Assembly (NCBI GenBank): GCA_934045075.1 | Contig: OW203726.1 | Span: 6,966,860 to 7,030,859 of the forward strand | Direction of reading: 5' to 3' | DNA: 64,000 nucleotides | Source: Yponomeuta sedellus | Taxonomy: Eukaryota > Arthropoda > Insecta > Lepidoptera > Yponomeutidae | Shown here: positions 43,961 to 56,470 of the stretch, piece after piece | Position numbering within the stretch: position 1 is the stretch's first letter | Layout: each line of letters starts with the position of its first letter | The notes under the pieces: generated by a model | The model's input: the letters and a program-made list of their open reading frames with translations, nothing else | Told to the model about the DNA's origin: nothing | Databases searched by the model: none | Position numbers and translations under genes: made by a program

Positions 43961-46545
43961 TACCACCGGGTCACTTGTTAGGTTTAATGCTCATCGCAGT
44001 GTGAACAAGTTTTGATAAAAAAGGCAAAGCTTCTATACCTCCTATGTCGCTCTTACTGTTTAAAGTTTTTCGTGAGTATTGCAGATCGACAATCAGATTT
44101 TATTAGCGACGACACAAATCACGGGGGCTTTGAACTTATCGATGTTGAGACGCTCACCCACCGATAATCTACCCCTGAACCTTAAAGTATTATTGACAGA
44201 AGTAGTTTAATCGCTATAACTAAAAGTAAACACATGGTGAAGATATTTATTTTTCAATATATTTAATTTGCTGGTGGCTGCATTTCCTTATCAACTTTAT
44301 ACGTAGGTATCCTATAGCATTTTTAAAATAACCCTGTGTAGGGTTATTTTTGAAATGCACAATTGCTGAAACATGTCCTTTAGAGTTGTTTGGTAAAACA
44401 ACTTTTGGTCGACCGCTAGTGAATATACAATATTCGATTCTAATTATTTCTAGAAATTCATAATTACCATTTATTGAAAATAAAAAAAAACAACGTTGTC
44501 TGATATTAGGTATTGCTTAACACCACATTATCACATAGAATGAACATTCTTCTAAGTAGGTGGTAATTTACTCAATACTCACTAGTCGAGCGCGTGAACC
44601 CTGTATTCTGTTATATTCGTCAAATTAAAGTGTGTGTGTGAACGTAAAGAAATGTCCTACTTCACCTAAACGGTGGCACGTCAAAATGTTTCATTGATTT
44701 AAATAGTCAAGTACCGTATTGAACCCATCATATATCTTTGCATATCTTTGCTCTATTGAGGAATAACAGTATGCTCCCATTATATTCCTCATCATTGCAT
44801 TGTTACCACTGCCATACAAATGCCGTGTGGGTGAAAGGATATATCGGCAGTTTAACAATGTTTCCATCTGACCGCAATAAACAGTGAATCGGAGACAATT
44901 ATTCATTTGGCACGCAAATGAATGGATCCCCAGTGTGATCAGGCAATGACATGAGACAGAAGGTCCGTTGCATGTGACTTCATTTCTTTGAAGTCGCCCG
45001 CCCGCATATCGCAACATTTTCTATGACTATCCCAACGCAGTCGGTTCCCTTGATGATGGATGATGGCCGCCGGCCGGTTTGGTTCCCCGTAGTTAAATTT
45101 TCCTCCAAGATGCTTTATGTCTACACCTCACAACACAATCACTTGTCAATTAGGATACCTTGTGCTGTGTAACCAGGTTAGAACATCACAAATATAGAAA
45201 TACACCCAGACTGAGGCTATCTGTAGAAATGTACCGCGGCCTCCAGTTGGAATCGAATCCACGACCACAATTTTTTTTATTGAAATTATGCAACAAGTAC
45301 CTACTTATATTTTCTTGCATCTACCTGTGTATAACCGTTCTCGAAAACCTATTTGGTTTATATGTTAGTGGCGATCGTTCATTTTAATTTAAAAAGAAAA
45401 TGCAATATAAAGAAGGCTTACCTAGTGTCAAAAAAAAAATTAACGCCCAGAAGAAGCGATCACCCACCGTAGCATTTTTGACATTGTGCTTACTTATAGT
45501 TATCAATAAAATGATCCTTTATCTTAAGTTTAAATTTATCAGAGGGCACAAATATTTTTTTGTAGTCTCTGGAAATTTACAATTTTTGGTAAGTCATACA
45601 TGCATGTGCGCGTTACGTGTACATTATTAGTTTTTGGTAAAGTAAAGGTTGCTAAGTACGTAAGATTACGTAAATTACTCTAACTATATTGGGTTCGGGG
45701 CCTGATACAACTGATTGTCTCTACAATTACGTTCGCCCAGCACAGAGATACGTAATGTGGACGTTCTGTTTTTGTCCTTTGAGGGGCAGGTGACTAATGC
45801 GCCAAAGTGTCTTGGACCGAGTATTTAGCATAATTACTTATATTTATGCCACGTGGGAGAAGGTAACTGTAGTTAGCGCTTGTTAAAATCCCTGGGAGGT
45901 TTTTAGGCGTGTTTCGGCTCAGTTGTTCCGAGTAAAATATGGGTAAAGTCACTCACTGTTGCCCTTCGAAATAATTATGAATGATTATATCCTTTGAGGT
46001 TGACTTACTTTCGTTCTAAACACATTCATTCTAGACTAGTAGCTTTAAGCTTTCTTGTCGAAAGAGAGGGGAATCGTGCCTAACATAGCAGTTTGGTTAT
46101 TTTCGGCATGTTTTCTCACATTCTTAAAGTTAGGTCTATTTAGACGGATTGCGCAATAAGAATACTTACTTAGCGTTTTTTCCTGGTTACAATCGCAAAA
46201 TCGCTTTGAAACAAGCCCGTATAAAACAGCCATAAACATATAACGTGGAAATAGAAGTCTAGACTATAAACGTTATGGTTTTATTTCACTTCGCAACTTG
46301 CTGTGTTGTCTACGTGCTACGCCTATTTTGGAAATTGATTGGAACAGATTTGGTGTTTCAGAGATCCGTAGATTATTAAGAATGTAAGTAATTTGCTGTG
46401 TGGTGTCGGCCTAGAATAGCACCAACCCAAATACTTCCCGCGGTTGTCGTAAAAGGCGACTAAGGGACACAAACCGGTGGGTGGGCAGCAGCGCCCCCTG
46501 CACTACAATTTGACCGAATTGTCCGAATTACCCAGCGTGGGGAGT
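43961..46545. other. No gene recognised; small palindrome
   Basis: A 19-bp imperfect inverted repeat (44318-44359, AAAATAACCCT-GTGT-AGGGTTATTTT) and a degraded SINE (45140-45270, including GGATACCTTGTGCTGTG and TTGGAATCGAATCCACGACC) are visible. Open frames such as 44691-45017 have no family resemblance. Confidence 0.4.
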
Positions 46546-46660
46546 ATGGGCATTACCCCCCAATGATGGCACAACCTTGCGCTATGGCGCTCATTAGGTG
46601 AGGGCTATGTCCAGCAGTGGACTAATATACGAGTACCTAGCCTGAAGAAGAAGTAATTAG
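46430..46660 (+). repeat. RTE-type LINE tail
   Basis: Contains GGTCGCCTTTTACGACA-like text in inverse (TTGTCGTAAAAGGCGACTAA, 46445-46464), GTAATGCCC-type text (46550) and ATGTCCAGCAGTGGAC (46607-46622), followed by GCCTGAAGAAGAAG. The same tail occurs in reverse at 63490-63585. Confidence 0.65.
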
Positions 46661-47299
46661 TAATTTTATTCGGTGAAGATGATACAATATCACTTAGCAC
46701 CTATTGACCTTTTATTCGGTAGAATCATTATATGATATGATTTAGAACCTCTGCTTCCTAAAAGAGGGACGAGACCCTGTAGCTTAGGGTAAGCAGGGCA
46801 TTTTAGCATTGTGCATTGTAGGTGCATGGTATTGCCAGAAGCCTAAATTTCATTGCGTTTTCTATTTACCTACTTAAGTAACTATACTATCTATTGAAAG
46901 CTTATGACACTGAATATTACGGATATCAAACAGAGACGTTGTGGTCAGATCTAGTAGATATAGGTAGGTATTATTTCTTGTATTACCATCTTTGTCAGTA
47001 ATGAAACCACAAGCCACTGAGAAACATAGAAGCTAAGATTGTTGTGTTTAAGTACCTACGTAATTAGATTCTACGATTTTAATTTAAACTTATAGCATAC
47101 ATAGCTAATATTTGATCGATATTTGAACTCATCTTAGTGAACACGTCTTAGTGAACACGACGGTAGTGATGTTGTAACGTCATAATTATATAATATACTT
47201 AATAATAACATAATGAAACTAGCTGGCGGGGTCAGCCTACGACCTAATGTCAGACCTATAAATCAATAGCACCTAATCAGTTTTAAATTAGCCTTGTCC

Positions 47300-47880
47300 T
47301 AACATACATAACATAACCTCACGCCTGTATCCCAGAGGGGCAGGCAGAGACCAGGGACTGCCACCTGCCACGATCCTGACAGATCACCTTCGCTTCATCA
47401 ACGTTCATAAGTCGTCGCATGCACGCAGGCGGGTTGCGGGTACTTGCCTTGTCTTGTTTGTTAAAAGTCAAAATATCAATCGGACCTTGATGAAATTTAA
47501 ACTTGTCGCCAGGTGTGACAAACGGTGTCGTAAACTATATCGAATTACCTAGATAAATCTGCGTGGGTATCGACTCGGAGTATTTGCAACTTAGCGCGTG
47601 GTCGGGTAAGACTTGGCATAGATTTTAACAGAGATTTTATCTCAAAACGTGCTCATTGTATCTAGAAAGATATTATAAGCAAAATTTCATATAGGGACTA
47701 TTACATATAGGTACAAGCTTAAGAGGATGCCGTTCATTACCAGAATCTGGCAGTAAGACCAGCCACTAGTCCTTCAGGCCTCCACCAATCCGGACTTGGC
47801 CCCCGTGGTGGAGTATGGCCTACCTTTCTTAGGGAAGAGACCCGTGCCCCTCGGTGGGGATATAATGGGTTGATGATGAT
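47300..47880 (+). repeat. Two interspersed repeats (CCCAGAGGGGCAGGCAGAG family; GTGGTGGAGTATGGCC family)
   Basis: 47318-47410 reads CACGCCTGTATCCCAGAGGG ... CCACGATCCTGACAGATC. The same sequence recurs at 53360-53470 and, in reverse, 55935-56035. 47735-47880 is a copy of the GTGGTGGAGTATGGCC family ending GGGTTGATGATGATGG. Confidence 0.7.
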
Positions 47881-48889
47881 GGTAATAAGAAACAATCTGC
47901 CTACAAGATAGTGCTAATAAGAAAAGTTCAGACTCCATATCAAGCCCAATACATTACCTAAAAAATAAACACGGTAAGTAGGTACATTACCACATTTGTG
48001 TAATGGAAATTGATGACGTTGAAAACTAGGTTAAATAAATCGTCATACAATACTACGATAACATTGGCTTCAATACTTATCGGTGAGTACAAATTGGTAA
48101 TTAACGACTGTCAAATTAATACCAAGGATCGCCAAAAAGGGGTTAATTAAACCGCCAAAATGATTGTCATTTTTACAAATTGGAGTCAAGGGAAGCTATT
48201 AAAATCCAATTTGGCGGTGGTTGATGACAAGTTATGTTAAGTAGCAGCGAATACCTACATGCGCTACGAGTAATGATAATGTATGTATAATGTACCAAAT
48301 ATGGATGAGTCAACAATGACCTAAAATATGTACTTAGATACAAAAACAAAAAATACTACTGCCTAAACAGGGACTACTTTACGTGGGATGGCATAAGGAT
48401 TCTAACATCACACGCTTCTAAATTTTATACGGTGAAAAGTTAAGGTAATCAGACATACAGGAACCTTGAAGTTTTCAACTGGTTCTCCCTGTTATAGAGC
48501 CAATATGTTTTTTTACACGATTGCCTAAAGAAAAAGGAGAGTAAACAAAGAGGAGAGTATAGGACCCATGAAAACTCAACAACTGGTGATTTCTTGGAAT
48601 TCTTCTTGGAAATAATAAACCTTTAGCTGTCTCAAGCGAAAATCGAAGGAGCACAAAATTTACTTGTCGGGTAATATGAGTTTACTTGCAAATATTGAAT
48701 GTTTGCACAAATTCAATGCAGCCCACGCTGGTGTATAAGCATGATGATTCTGACATCACGCGACCTAGCAATGCCTTCGCTGGCTACACTGTTCACGGAC
48801 AAAGTGTCTATTGTATTCCACTGTTAGAATGTGTGATCTTTGAAGTTTGTGCAAAATATTAATGGAAACAAATAACATAACATTTAACA
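47881..48889. other. No gene recognised
   Basis: AT-rich sequence with no repeat or coding signal that I can support. Confidence 0.4.
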
Positions 48890-49098
48890 TAACAATAACA
48901 TAACATTTACATACAGGCACATACATTGCTTCAGGTCTCACACTAGGATACCCTGTGCCGTGGGAACCAGAAACAACGACATCACAAACATGTAAACATC
49001 CAAGACCTGGGGTATTTTTTTTTGTTTCCAGCCGGGATTCGAACCCGGGACCTCTTGCATGGTAGGTAGATGCGCTACCGCTACGCCACAGAGGTCGT
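48890..49098 (-). mobile_element. tRNA-headed SINE (GACCTCTGTGGCGTAGCGG family)
   Basis: Reads on the minus strand from 49098: A box GTGGCGTAGCGGTAGCGC, B box GGTTCGAATCCCGGC (49032-49046), then a body with GGGTATCCTAGTGTGAGACC and a TACATA-rich end near 48900. Head pairing is incomplete for a functional tRNA. A related head with a different anticodon region is at 55360-55438. Confidence 0.7.
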
Positions 49099-50367
49099 AG
49101 AATAGAAATAGAAATACCTAGATATTGCCTGAGCTGGACATTTTGCTAAGAAATCCGAAAATCTGGATTATACTAGTCACTGTCGGGTTGTTATAGTTAT
49201 TAAATTCTGGATTAAGTCCGAAAAATATGGGATAATATTAAATTGGCCCTATTTCATAGATGAACTGAAGGATTTTTTTCTTTTAAACTAATTCGAAAAA
49301 TAAACAATTATATGTGTACAGGTATTTGAAAGTTGTGCGAACTTAATTTCAATCAATTACTACGACTTCGCTATAAACTGTTACCTCATTAGTGAACTCA
49401 TTCCAACATTTCATGGCAACACAGCTCGACAATTTACTTTGTCAAAGGAAAATTAACCTTAAATTCAAAATACAGACTAAAGCAGCCTGACTAGGTAATA
49501 ACAGCGGCGTATAATGAAATGAGAATTCAGTCTTTATGTTTATTGGATTCTATTTTTATGTAGGTACATGAAACGTTTCGTGAGACAAGCCTAACCAAAG
49601 CCTTTTGTTTTCTGGTGTGTACAATAAAGGGTTCAAATTGAATCTAATCTAATAATTTGTTTTAAATTCAGATGTTGTTACGCAGACAAATAATTCTTAA
49701 GAGCACTGTATCATCCTGTAAGTTTAGTAGCTACGTACCTACTACGTATAACGTACCTTATTTAAAGGAATGATGTAACCCAAGGTTTGACAATAGGAAG
49801 GTATAACTTCTATGTATTATTGTGAGTAGATAAATCAATGAATGGGTGAGCGGCGTAGTTTGTTTTGCCAAAGCGAACTGTGACCACACGGTCCAATACG
49901 TGACTAATGCAGTTTAAATAGAATTATCTAATATTTGGACTGTGGTACGTGGCGCAAAATCTTGCAAGAAGATAGCTTCGTAGTTTCAATGAAATATTAA
50001 TGTTACAGAACAAAATTACTTGTGTGTGATACTGATAAGACCGGTGGGAATACTATACTAGTGACGTCTCATGGCATAGGGCATATGCCATGATGTCTGT
50101 AACATAGTATACCTGCGGTATGCTTTGCGTCAATGTGCTCGTTACAGCACCCGATTGTGATGTGTTGGACTAAAGAACACTAATGAGCAGATATAAGAGA
50201 GTAGATGTACACAGTTGAGTTTTGAGGTTTTGCGAGAAAAAAGATAGAAATGGATGTTTGATTGATACTGTTCCATTTGCTTTTATTGTGTTGATATACT
50301 TGAATTATATACATTTAAGCTTAGACAGTTTTAGTTTAGGTTGTTATGCCTTAAGATTATACTGTAC
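49099..50367. other. No gene recognised
   Basis: 49555-49655 resembles a LINE tail (GTGTACAATAAAGGGTTCAA then TCTAATCTAAT). The rest is featureless to me. Confidence 0.4.
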
Positions 50368-50475
50368 CAACCCGGACTTGGCCCCCGTGGAGTATGGCCT
50401 TACCTACCTACGATGCAGGAAGAGACCCGTGCCCCAGCAGTGGGGACATACAAGGGTCGATATCGAGTTATATAT
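50368..50475 (+). repeat. GTGGTGGAGTATGGCC family copy
   Basis: CCAACCCGGACTTGGCCCCC ... GCAGGAAGAGACCCGTGCCC ... GACATACAAGGGTCGATATC, near-identical to 61190-61285. Confidence 0.75.
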
Positions 50476-50924
50476 ATGAAGTATTTAGTATCTAGACTGT
50501 GAATATGTGCGGCGCCCAATCGAACCCACCACGGCCGGCATAGCTCTGAGATAGGATCTGGATTTTTATTTTATGTTTCGAGCATAGAAATGAAATCGTC
50601 CATACCTTTTGGACGATTTGCTGTGATTAGATTCTTCGTACGAGTATATGGAATGCAGAAAAACAGCGCTGAAAACTTGCATGCAGTTTCTACTTGATTT
50701 CCACCGATAAAGTGCAGTTGGTCACGCGTTCTTTCCCGGTTTCGGTTTAATGGCGATCCCACGTGCACATTCATGTGCAAGTTCACCTGCATTGTTCGAT
50801 AACACGTGAACTCAGCGGAGATTAGGCTTGTCGTGGAATAGGGGGCTGACATGCTATTGTACAATGTACAGTCACTTGCACTATCTTGTATGCACTTCAG
50901 TACCTTCGTAGCGAATGCATCCGA

Positions 50925-51175
50925 CAGAGAACCAAAGTCATCGACATAGCTCAGAGAATCAGCAAGCTGAAGTGGCAGTGGGCTGGCTATATCTCGCGAA
51001 GAAACGACAAACGTGTTCTTGAGTGGTGACCGCAACTCGGCAAACGTAGTGTAGGGCGCCCTCCGACTAGGCGGGATGACGATCTGCGAAAAACTGCAGG
51101 CAGATGCTGGATGCGGCAAGCTAAAGACGGGGCTACGTCCAGCAGTGGGCTATTATAGCCTGACGACCACGACGA
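50925..51175 (+). pseudogene. RTE-type LINE C-terminal fragment and tail
   Basis: The plus strand reads VIDIAQRISKLKWQWAGYIS, then GKRSVGRPPTRRDDDLRKTA and ends with the tail TACGTCCAGCAGTGGGCTA. This is the RTE C-terminal order with one frame break. Open frames on the opposite strand here are shadows of it. Confidence 0.75.
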
Positions 51176-51764
51176 CTTCAGTACCTTGTCAAAGTCAAAA
51201 TAGTCAATTTCTCGCACATCAGGCTAGAAGAGAAAAATGTGACAAGGTTCTAACGTGTTTAAATGTAAGTGCAGGCGACTGTACCCCTTTGAAACCAAAA
51301 GTTCTGACTGTGAAGAATAGATGATTCAAGACTTGCGATTTTTTTGGGCATCGTAGGTACACTGAAAGAATAAATATATACTGCAGGAACGGAGGCCTTT
51401 GACCAAAAATGAGCGGAGATATTTATTTTTATAATTTCGCCTCAATGTTAAACCTTGATTTGAGTCCTCTAAACATATTGGTATTCAGTTCGGCATGTGT
51501 AAATAAAGATCAAACCACGTTAGTATGGAAATTGCTCCTTGTGGGGTCGCCTTAAGGCGTGAGTCCCAGTTGCACCAATTCCGAGTCGATTTCCAAAACT
51601 ATTTATAGATAGATAAATCTTTGACGTAACTGCTATGTTTTAAAATGTATATCACCGTTTGGAAACCCCACACCTTTAACTAGTACATAGCTCGTGTGCT
51701 AGCTCAATTAAACACCGAGGACATCAAATGTCTTCTAGGTATTGAATCCACAATAGAGTGATGG

Positions 51765-51960
51765 AATCGGTATCAACCATTGTATGTCCTCATTGCTGGA
51801 GCACCGGTCTTTTCCTGCATCGTAGGTTAGGAGATATCCCACCACGGGGGCTAAGTTCGGGTTGGTGGAGGATCGTAAGACAGTGGCGGGACTTACAGTC
51901 AGAAGTTATCGAGCGGCCCATAAGGCCTCTGATATGGCTTGACGACTACCATTGCATGAC
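51765..51960 (-). repeat. GTGGTGGAGTATGGCC family copy (reverse)
   Basis: Reads in reverse: TGTCCTCATTGCTGGAGCAC (51786-51805), TTCCTGCATCGTAGG, then CCCACCACGG and GGTTGGTGGAGGATCGTAAG. Confidence 0.65.
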
Positions 51961-52381
51961 GGACTTAACATGCCTTGCACGGAAGCGCTCGACATAAATG
52001 CCACTATAGCGGTAGTCACGGGACGGTCTCCTATCCTGCTCTTGACCGCGCCTGTTGTTGTTTAACTCAAGTGATTGATTCCAATCACTCGGTTCGACTA
52101 GGCCACGAGAGCAGTGATGGATTAGTCATCATAAAATATTGTCTCGAAAGGAGTCGAAGGTCAAGGCGGTCCGGCGACCATCTGTTCCTGCCCGTATGGA
52201 GACGCATGCCGAGCTTTTACCGCGATATAATTGTGACAGAAAGATGACTTGACAAAACGATAGGCCGTTTTCAACACAAACTCACAAAGCAATTCATAGA
52301 TGGCGCTTACCGGAAATACCAAACCGGAATACGGCTGTCAAAATTAATCAGTGCTAAACAAAATTTGCCAGACGTGTCTGT

Positions 52382-52432
52382 TTTTGTATGTGCACGCCTA
52401 TAAGCGCCATCTGTAGGCGTGCACATACAAAA
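52382..52432. repeat. Perfect 19-bp hairpin
   Basis: Arms TTTTGTATGTGCACGCCTA (52382-52400) and complement (52414-52432) with a 13-nt loop containing AAGCGCCATCTG. The loop text recurs inverted at 52301-52313 (AGATGGCGCTTAC), so the hairpin may be part of a larger fold-back element. Confidence 0.75.
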
Positions 52433-52559
52433 GTGCTTAGTGAATTTGTGCTCATTTAGAGCTAACAAACTTCTAGAATGGTCTAAAGTAGCTACATATG
52501 CAATACGCACGTCCCGTTTAAGGGCACGGTTGGACTGGGCTTGAGTAATTAATAGAGGG

Positions 52560-52740
52560 ATCTTGTGGCTCGGTCCACGACCAGGTTGAGAAGTAAATCA
52601 TTAACAAGCCATTTAAATTTCGTTTAATGTTCCGATAAGGCAAAAAAATCGCTTGGGGGGGCCCGTCCCTTGGCCGAGGACAGACAAAAGTGGCGTGCCT
52701 TAGGGGAGACCTATGCCCAACAATGGGCACTAACTGGCTG
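52560..52740 (+). repeat. RTE-type LINE tail
   Basis: GGGGAGACCTATGCCCAACA then ATGGGCACTAACTGGCTGAT is the diverged 3' tail of the RTE family. The SINE copy e is inserted directly after it. Confidence 0.55.
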
Positions 52741-52750
52741 ATTGATTGAT

Positions 52751-52893
52751 TAGCTCAGTTGGATAGAGCGCTGGCGCGGATAGCCAGAGGTCGCGGGTTC
52801 GAATCCCGGCATGGGTGGAATTTTCAGCCTCTAAATAGGTTTTTAAAAAATTGTCCTTAGCACGGGTTAGTGCATTAATAATAAAAATAGTAT
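52751..52893 (+). mobile_element. tRNA-headed SINE (copy e), 5'-truncated at the A box
   Basis: Bounded by an 11-bp direct repeat GATTGATTGAT (52740-52750, 52894-52904). Starts exactly at TAGCTCAGTTGG (A box), has anticodon-arm text CTGGCGCGGATAGCCAG, B box GGTTCGAATCCC, then AGCCTCTAAATAGG, T5, TTAGCACGGGTTAGTGC and an A-rich end. This copy has no inverted part and is the cleanest guide to the family. Confidence 0.85.
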
Positions 52894-53784
52894 GATTGAT
52901 TGATGCTAGGCGCATATAAAGCTCATCTGTATTGCTATGTAGAAACCTAGCTAGTTCGCCTTCGGCCCAAGGACGTGTAAATAATACGACTGACGTTTTC
53001 ACATATGAAATATCAGCGATCGTCCTGCGAAAAGGCAATATTGCCACTGTTGTTTCCACTTTGTATTCTGACCAAAATTTATGTCTAAATTCACTCACCT
53101 CGATCAACACTTCACTTCATGTTTGAACAGAAACACTTAGTAGATGGACTTGATGGTACTTCTGTTTGTATCTGTTTCGTACGGTGTAGGTAAGGAGTGA
53201 CGTCATCGGTTTAATTTTGACGTTAATTGATACGTACATCTGGTACAAGTGATTTTGGATTCACTTGACTTCGTGCTGTAAGAAACTCTGTCTCAGCACT
53301 GAATAAACAGGTGAAAACTACGTCAGACGTCCACCTTGCCGAGAGTAAAAAACCTAATAACATAACACAATCTCACGCCTGTATCCCAGAGGGGTAGGCA
53401 GAGACCACGGACTGCAACTTGCCACGATCCTGACAGATATGCGTTGCTTCATCAACGTTTATTAACAATCAAGAAAGATTGAGGACACAAATATATATAT
53501 ACCGAATGTGGGTGGAAGGAAGGGCCGGTAAGGAACGTCCCAAGCGGTCATACTTCGATGAAATAGGGAATAAAATAGTAACCGCTATTCACTATTACTT
53601 GGCTGATGATGATGATTTACTATTTGTACCTACGCTATTTGTTATGGCAATACTTATTTCTCTTACATTTTTTAAATATATTATTCACGTTTATTAATTA
53701 ATGTAAAGCCGCGAAAAGACGCGGAAAAGCCGGGCAAAAGACTTGTCATACAAAGTGTACTAAAGGGGGCGCCCAAACAGAAGA

Positions 53785-54150
53785 GACGGGGCAAGGGGCG
53801 CGATTTCTACACAAGGCGTCGCGTCCTTGCGTTCGCGCTCCGTCCCACGGCCCTCCTGAGTAGCCGCTGGCTAAGATGAAAGAATTCAATTAAGGTTGTC
53901 GTATTTTGATTTACAACTGTAGATACGAGTAGCGTTCAATGAAAAGTTTCAATAACGTTAATACAGAAGACACGGGGCGAGAGGCGCGATTTCTACACAA
54001 GGCGTCGCGTCTTTACGTCCAAACCCCGTTCCGCGTCCCTTCTGTGTGCCCGCTGGCTGAGAAGATCAAAGAATTTAATCAAGATTGTCGTAGTTTGATT
54101 TACAACAGGAGATAGCGTTAAATGAAAAGTTTCAATAACATGAAATAAAC
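53785..54150 (+). repeat. Tandem duplication, about 186-bp unit
   Basis: Two successive units share GCGATTTCTACACAAGGCGT (53799 and 53985), CGCTGGCTRAGA, TTTGATTTACAAC and ATGAAAAGTTTCAATAACRT. The offset is 183-186 bp, with some substitutions and small indels. GC-rich first halves contrast with AT-rich second halves. Not coding as far as I can see. Confidence 0.8.
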
Positions 54151-54639
54151 ATGAAAGACAACCTCTTGACCTTTATCTTTCAACTTTATCTGAGGCTATA
54201 AAATACGCTACTTTCAATAATGTTATGGTCACTTTCAAAAGAGGAATGCCTCTACATGCCGCTGTTTTAAAACAAACCTTAAAACGAAAACGGGATTACC
54301 TTTTAGGGACATATTTTATCGATGTCATGACATTGTCATTGCAGAGCCGTACCACTATAAAGTTTGCTTTTCCAGGGCTCACTGTAACCTTCGTGAGGGG
54401 TATGTTATTATACCTTATTTCACGCGAAACATCAATACTTGCATGCTAATTAATGAAATTTAATAAATAAATAAAATAAAATGAAATAACATAAGGCCAC
54501 CACGATTCAGGTGGTGGTGAATCCATTGTGTGGTGGCTCAGATCGGCTGCACTTTACACGTTTTCACTTAATTCTTGCCATCTGATGTTCGAAAAGAATT
54601 GGATGAAACCTGTTAATCTGTAACAGATTTTATTGTTCA

Positions 54640-54850
54640 TGCAACCCAATCCATCCAAAGGTTGTCTAGAAGAGATCACTCTAAGCGATAACAGCGCCAA
54701 TTGTATAACATTACTTAGATTTAAGCAATCATGGTTGAAATTCTTTTTCCGTGGTTGTGCAATAAAGTGTTCTCTATCTATTTGTCGTTACAAAGAGAGT
54801 GAGATGGCGAAACTCTGTATCGTTACACAGAGTCTCGCCATCTCGCTCTC
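54640..54850 (+). repeat. R1-subtype tail followed by a 24-bp hairpin
   Basis: 54655-54785 is the R1 variant subtype (GATAACAGCGCCAATTGTAT ... GTGCAATAAAGTGTTCTCTA). Directly after it, arms 54795-54818 and 54827-54850 (GAGAGTGAGATGGCG... and complement) pair over 24 positions, with two G:T-type differences and an 8-nt loop. Confidence 0.65.
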
Positions 54851-55065
54851 GCGTGGAGTGAAATGATGAAGTGAAGTGATGGTATTCTTAATAAGATCGA
54901 GCTCAAGCTAATGCGGCAGTGCCGGCGCCAGCCGGTAAAATAAGGGGAATGTTTTATCCAATCACTTACACTACCTATTATTGACTTCATCACAAATAAT
55001 TTCATTGTCTATCAAATACAGTACAGTTTATCCAAAAGTTCAAGAAACCGGAATTGAAACTTTAT

Positions 55066-55440
55066 TAGATAGAAAGATAGATAGAGGACACTTTATTGCA
55101 CAACCAGAAAAATATTACAACCATGATTCTTAAATCTAAGTAATGTTAGACAATTGGCGGTCTTATCGCTTAGTGGTATTATCGAAAATTAAATAAATAA
55201 ATAAAAATTCGTGGACATATTACACAGATCTCGTTAGCTCTATACTAAGTAACTAAATTACTAATGTTATAGGTGCTAACTCGACGATAGATTTAATACG
55301 ATAAATACATAGAGAACGTCCAAGACCCGAGACAAACTAGAAAGGTTCGTTTCCTAGTAGTAGACCTGGCCGGGGATCGAACTCGAGACCTTCGGTTTTA
55401 CAGTCAGCGTGCCAAACCGCTGCGCCACCGAGGTCGTCAT
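55066..55440 (-). repeat. R1-subtype tail and tRNA-headed SINE, both reversed
   Basis: 55070-55180 is the reverse of the 54655 repeat (ending CTAT repeats). At 55350-55438 a minus-strand tRNA-like head has A box GGTGGCGCAGCGGTTTGGC and B box GAGTTCGATCCCCGG. Confidence 0.65.
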
Positions 55441-55934
55441 TAATTTAATTAAGACTATTTACTAGCTTTGATTAAGCACAACACATCTTTTTAGTGAAAT
55501 GACTGTAGTTTTTATTTTTATAATGTTTTTAGTGCAAGAAATTTACTAACACAGACAAAAAGTCTAAGCAAACCCTTTAATTACTACACTTTAGTATTCA
55601 ATTAATAAAAAAACTTCCTTTTATATATATTATACCAGTTCACAGAAGACATACTTATAGCTGGCCAGGAGCACGGATTGCATGCGGGAAGTTTTTCGCG
55701 ACTAACTGTATGTTGCGGTGAAAGTCGGGAAACGATGTATGTGTATGTGTTTGTCTATATAGGCCGCTTTGTCCGTGGCCGTCGACCCTGGACGTGTTTG
55801 TTTTCCGTCTGGGAGTGATGTCAAGCTCGGATGCATAAACACATGTCACACGTTCGATTTATTACTACACACAGTAACGTTAATTGTGTCAGTAAATCGT
55901 TAGCATGAGACAATTATTACCGTAAATCGGTTGG

Positions 55935-56040
55935 CGGTGTTTGTTGATGAAGCGTAAGGGGTTTGTCAGGAGCGTGGCAAGTGGCAAACTCAGGACTGCC
56001 TATCCCCCGGGATACAGGCGTGAGTGTATGTAATGTAGCT
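55935..56040 (-). repeat. CCCAGAGGGGCAGGCAGAG family copy (reverse)
   Basis: TTTGTCAGGAGCGTGGCAAG ... CCCGGGATACAGGCGTGAG is the reverse complement of 47318-47410 with scattered changes. Confidence 0.65.
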
Positions 56041-56470
56041 TATTGTTTTTATTAATACGTTTATTGCACATAACAAAAAAAAAATACAATGGCAATGTGG
56101 CGGACTTAATGCTCTAATAATTTTCTAACACGGCAATAGTAACGGATAATGGTATGCGATGGGCGAGGCGGGATGAAGGCTGGTGGACCAGGGGGGCGAG
56201 TCTTTAAATGCATAGTTCTTCAATAGAGTCATATTAGTCCGGTAGTGGTCGTTTCATTCACACTATCGGTAGTCTAGTAACCAATTGTGTTGTAATGGTA
56301 TAACCCGTGCTACTTAACTCGGCGCCTCACGCGATTCTATCTTCAACATTCTTCAACAAATTGAGGCAAATAACAACTGTTGTCGTGCCTATACCATTCT
56401 ATTGAAAAACTATGTAAGTATTAGACTCTAGGATCAGGGCAGTAACGGAGTGCCGGCCGAGAGCCAGCGG

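Noticed and set aside
50571..51119. 182-codon minus-strand frame
   Set aside because: Its upper half is antisense to an RTE-type LINE fragment that reads clearly on the plus strand.
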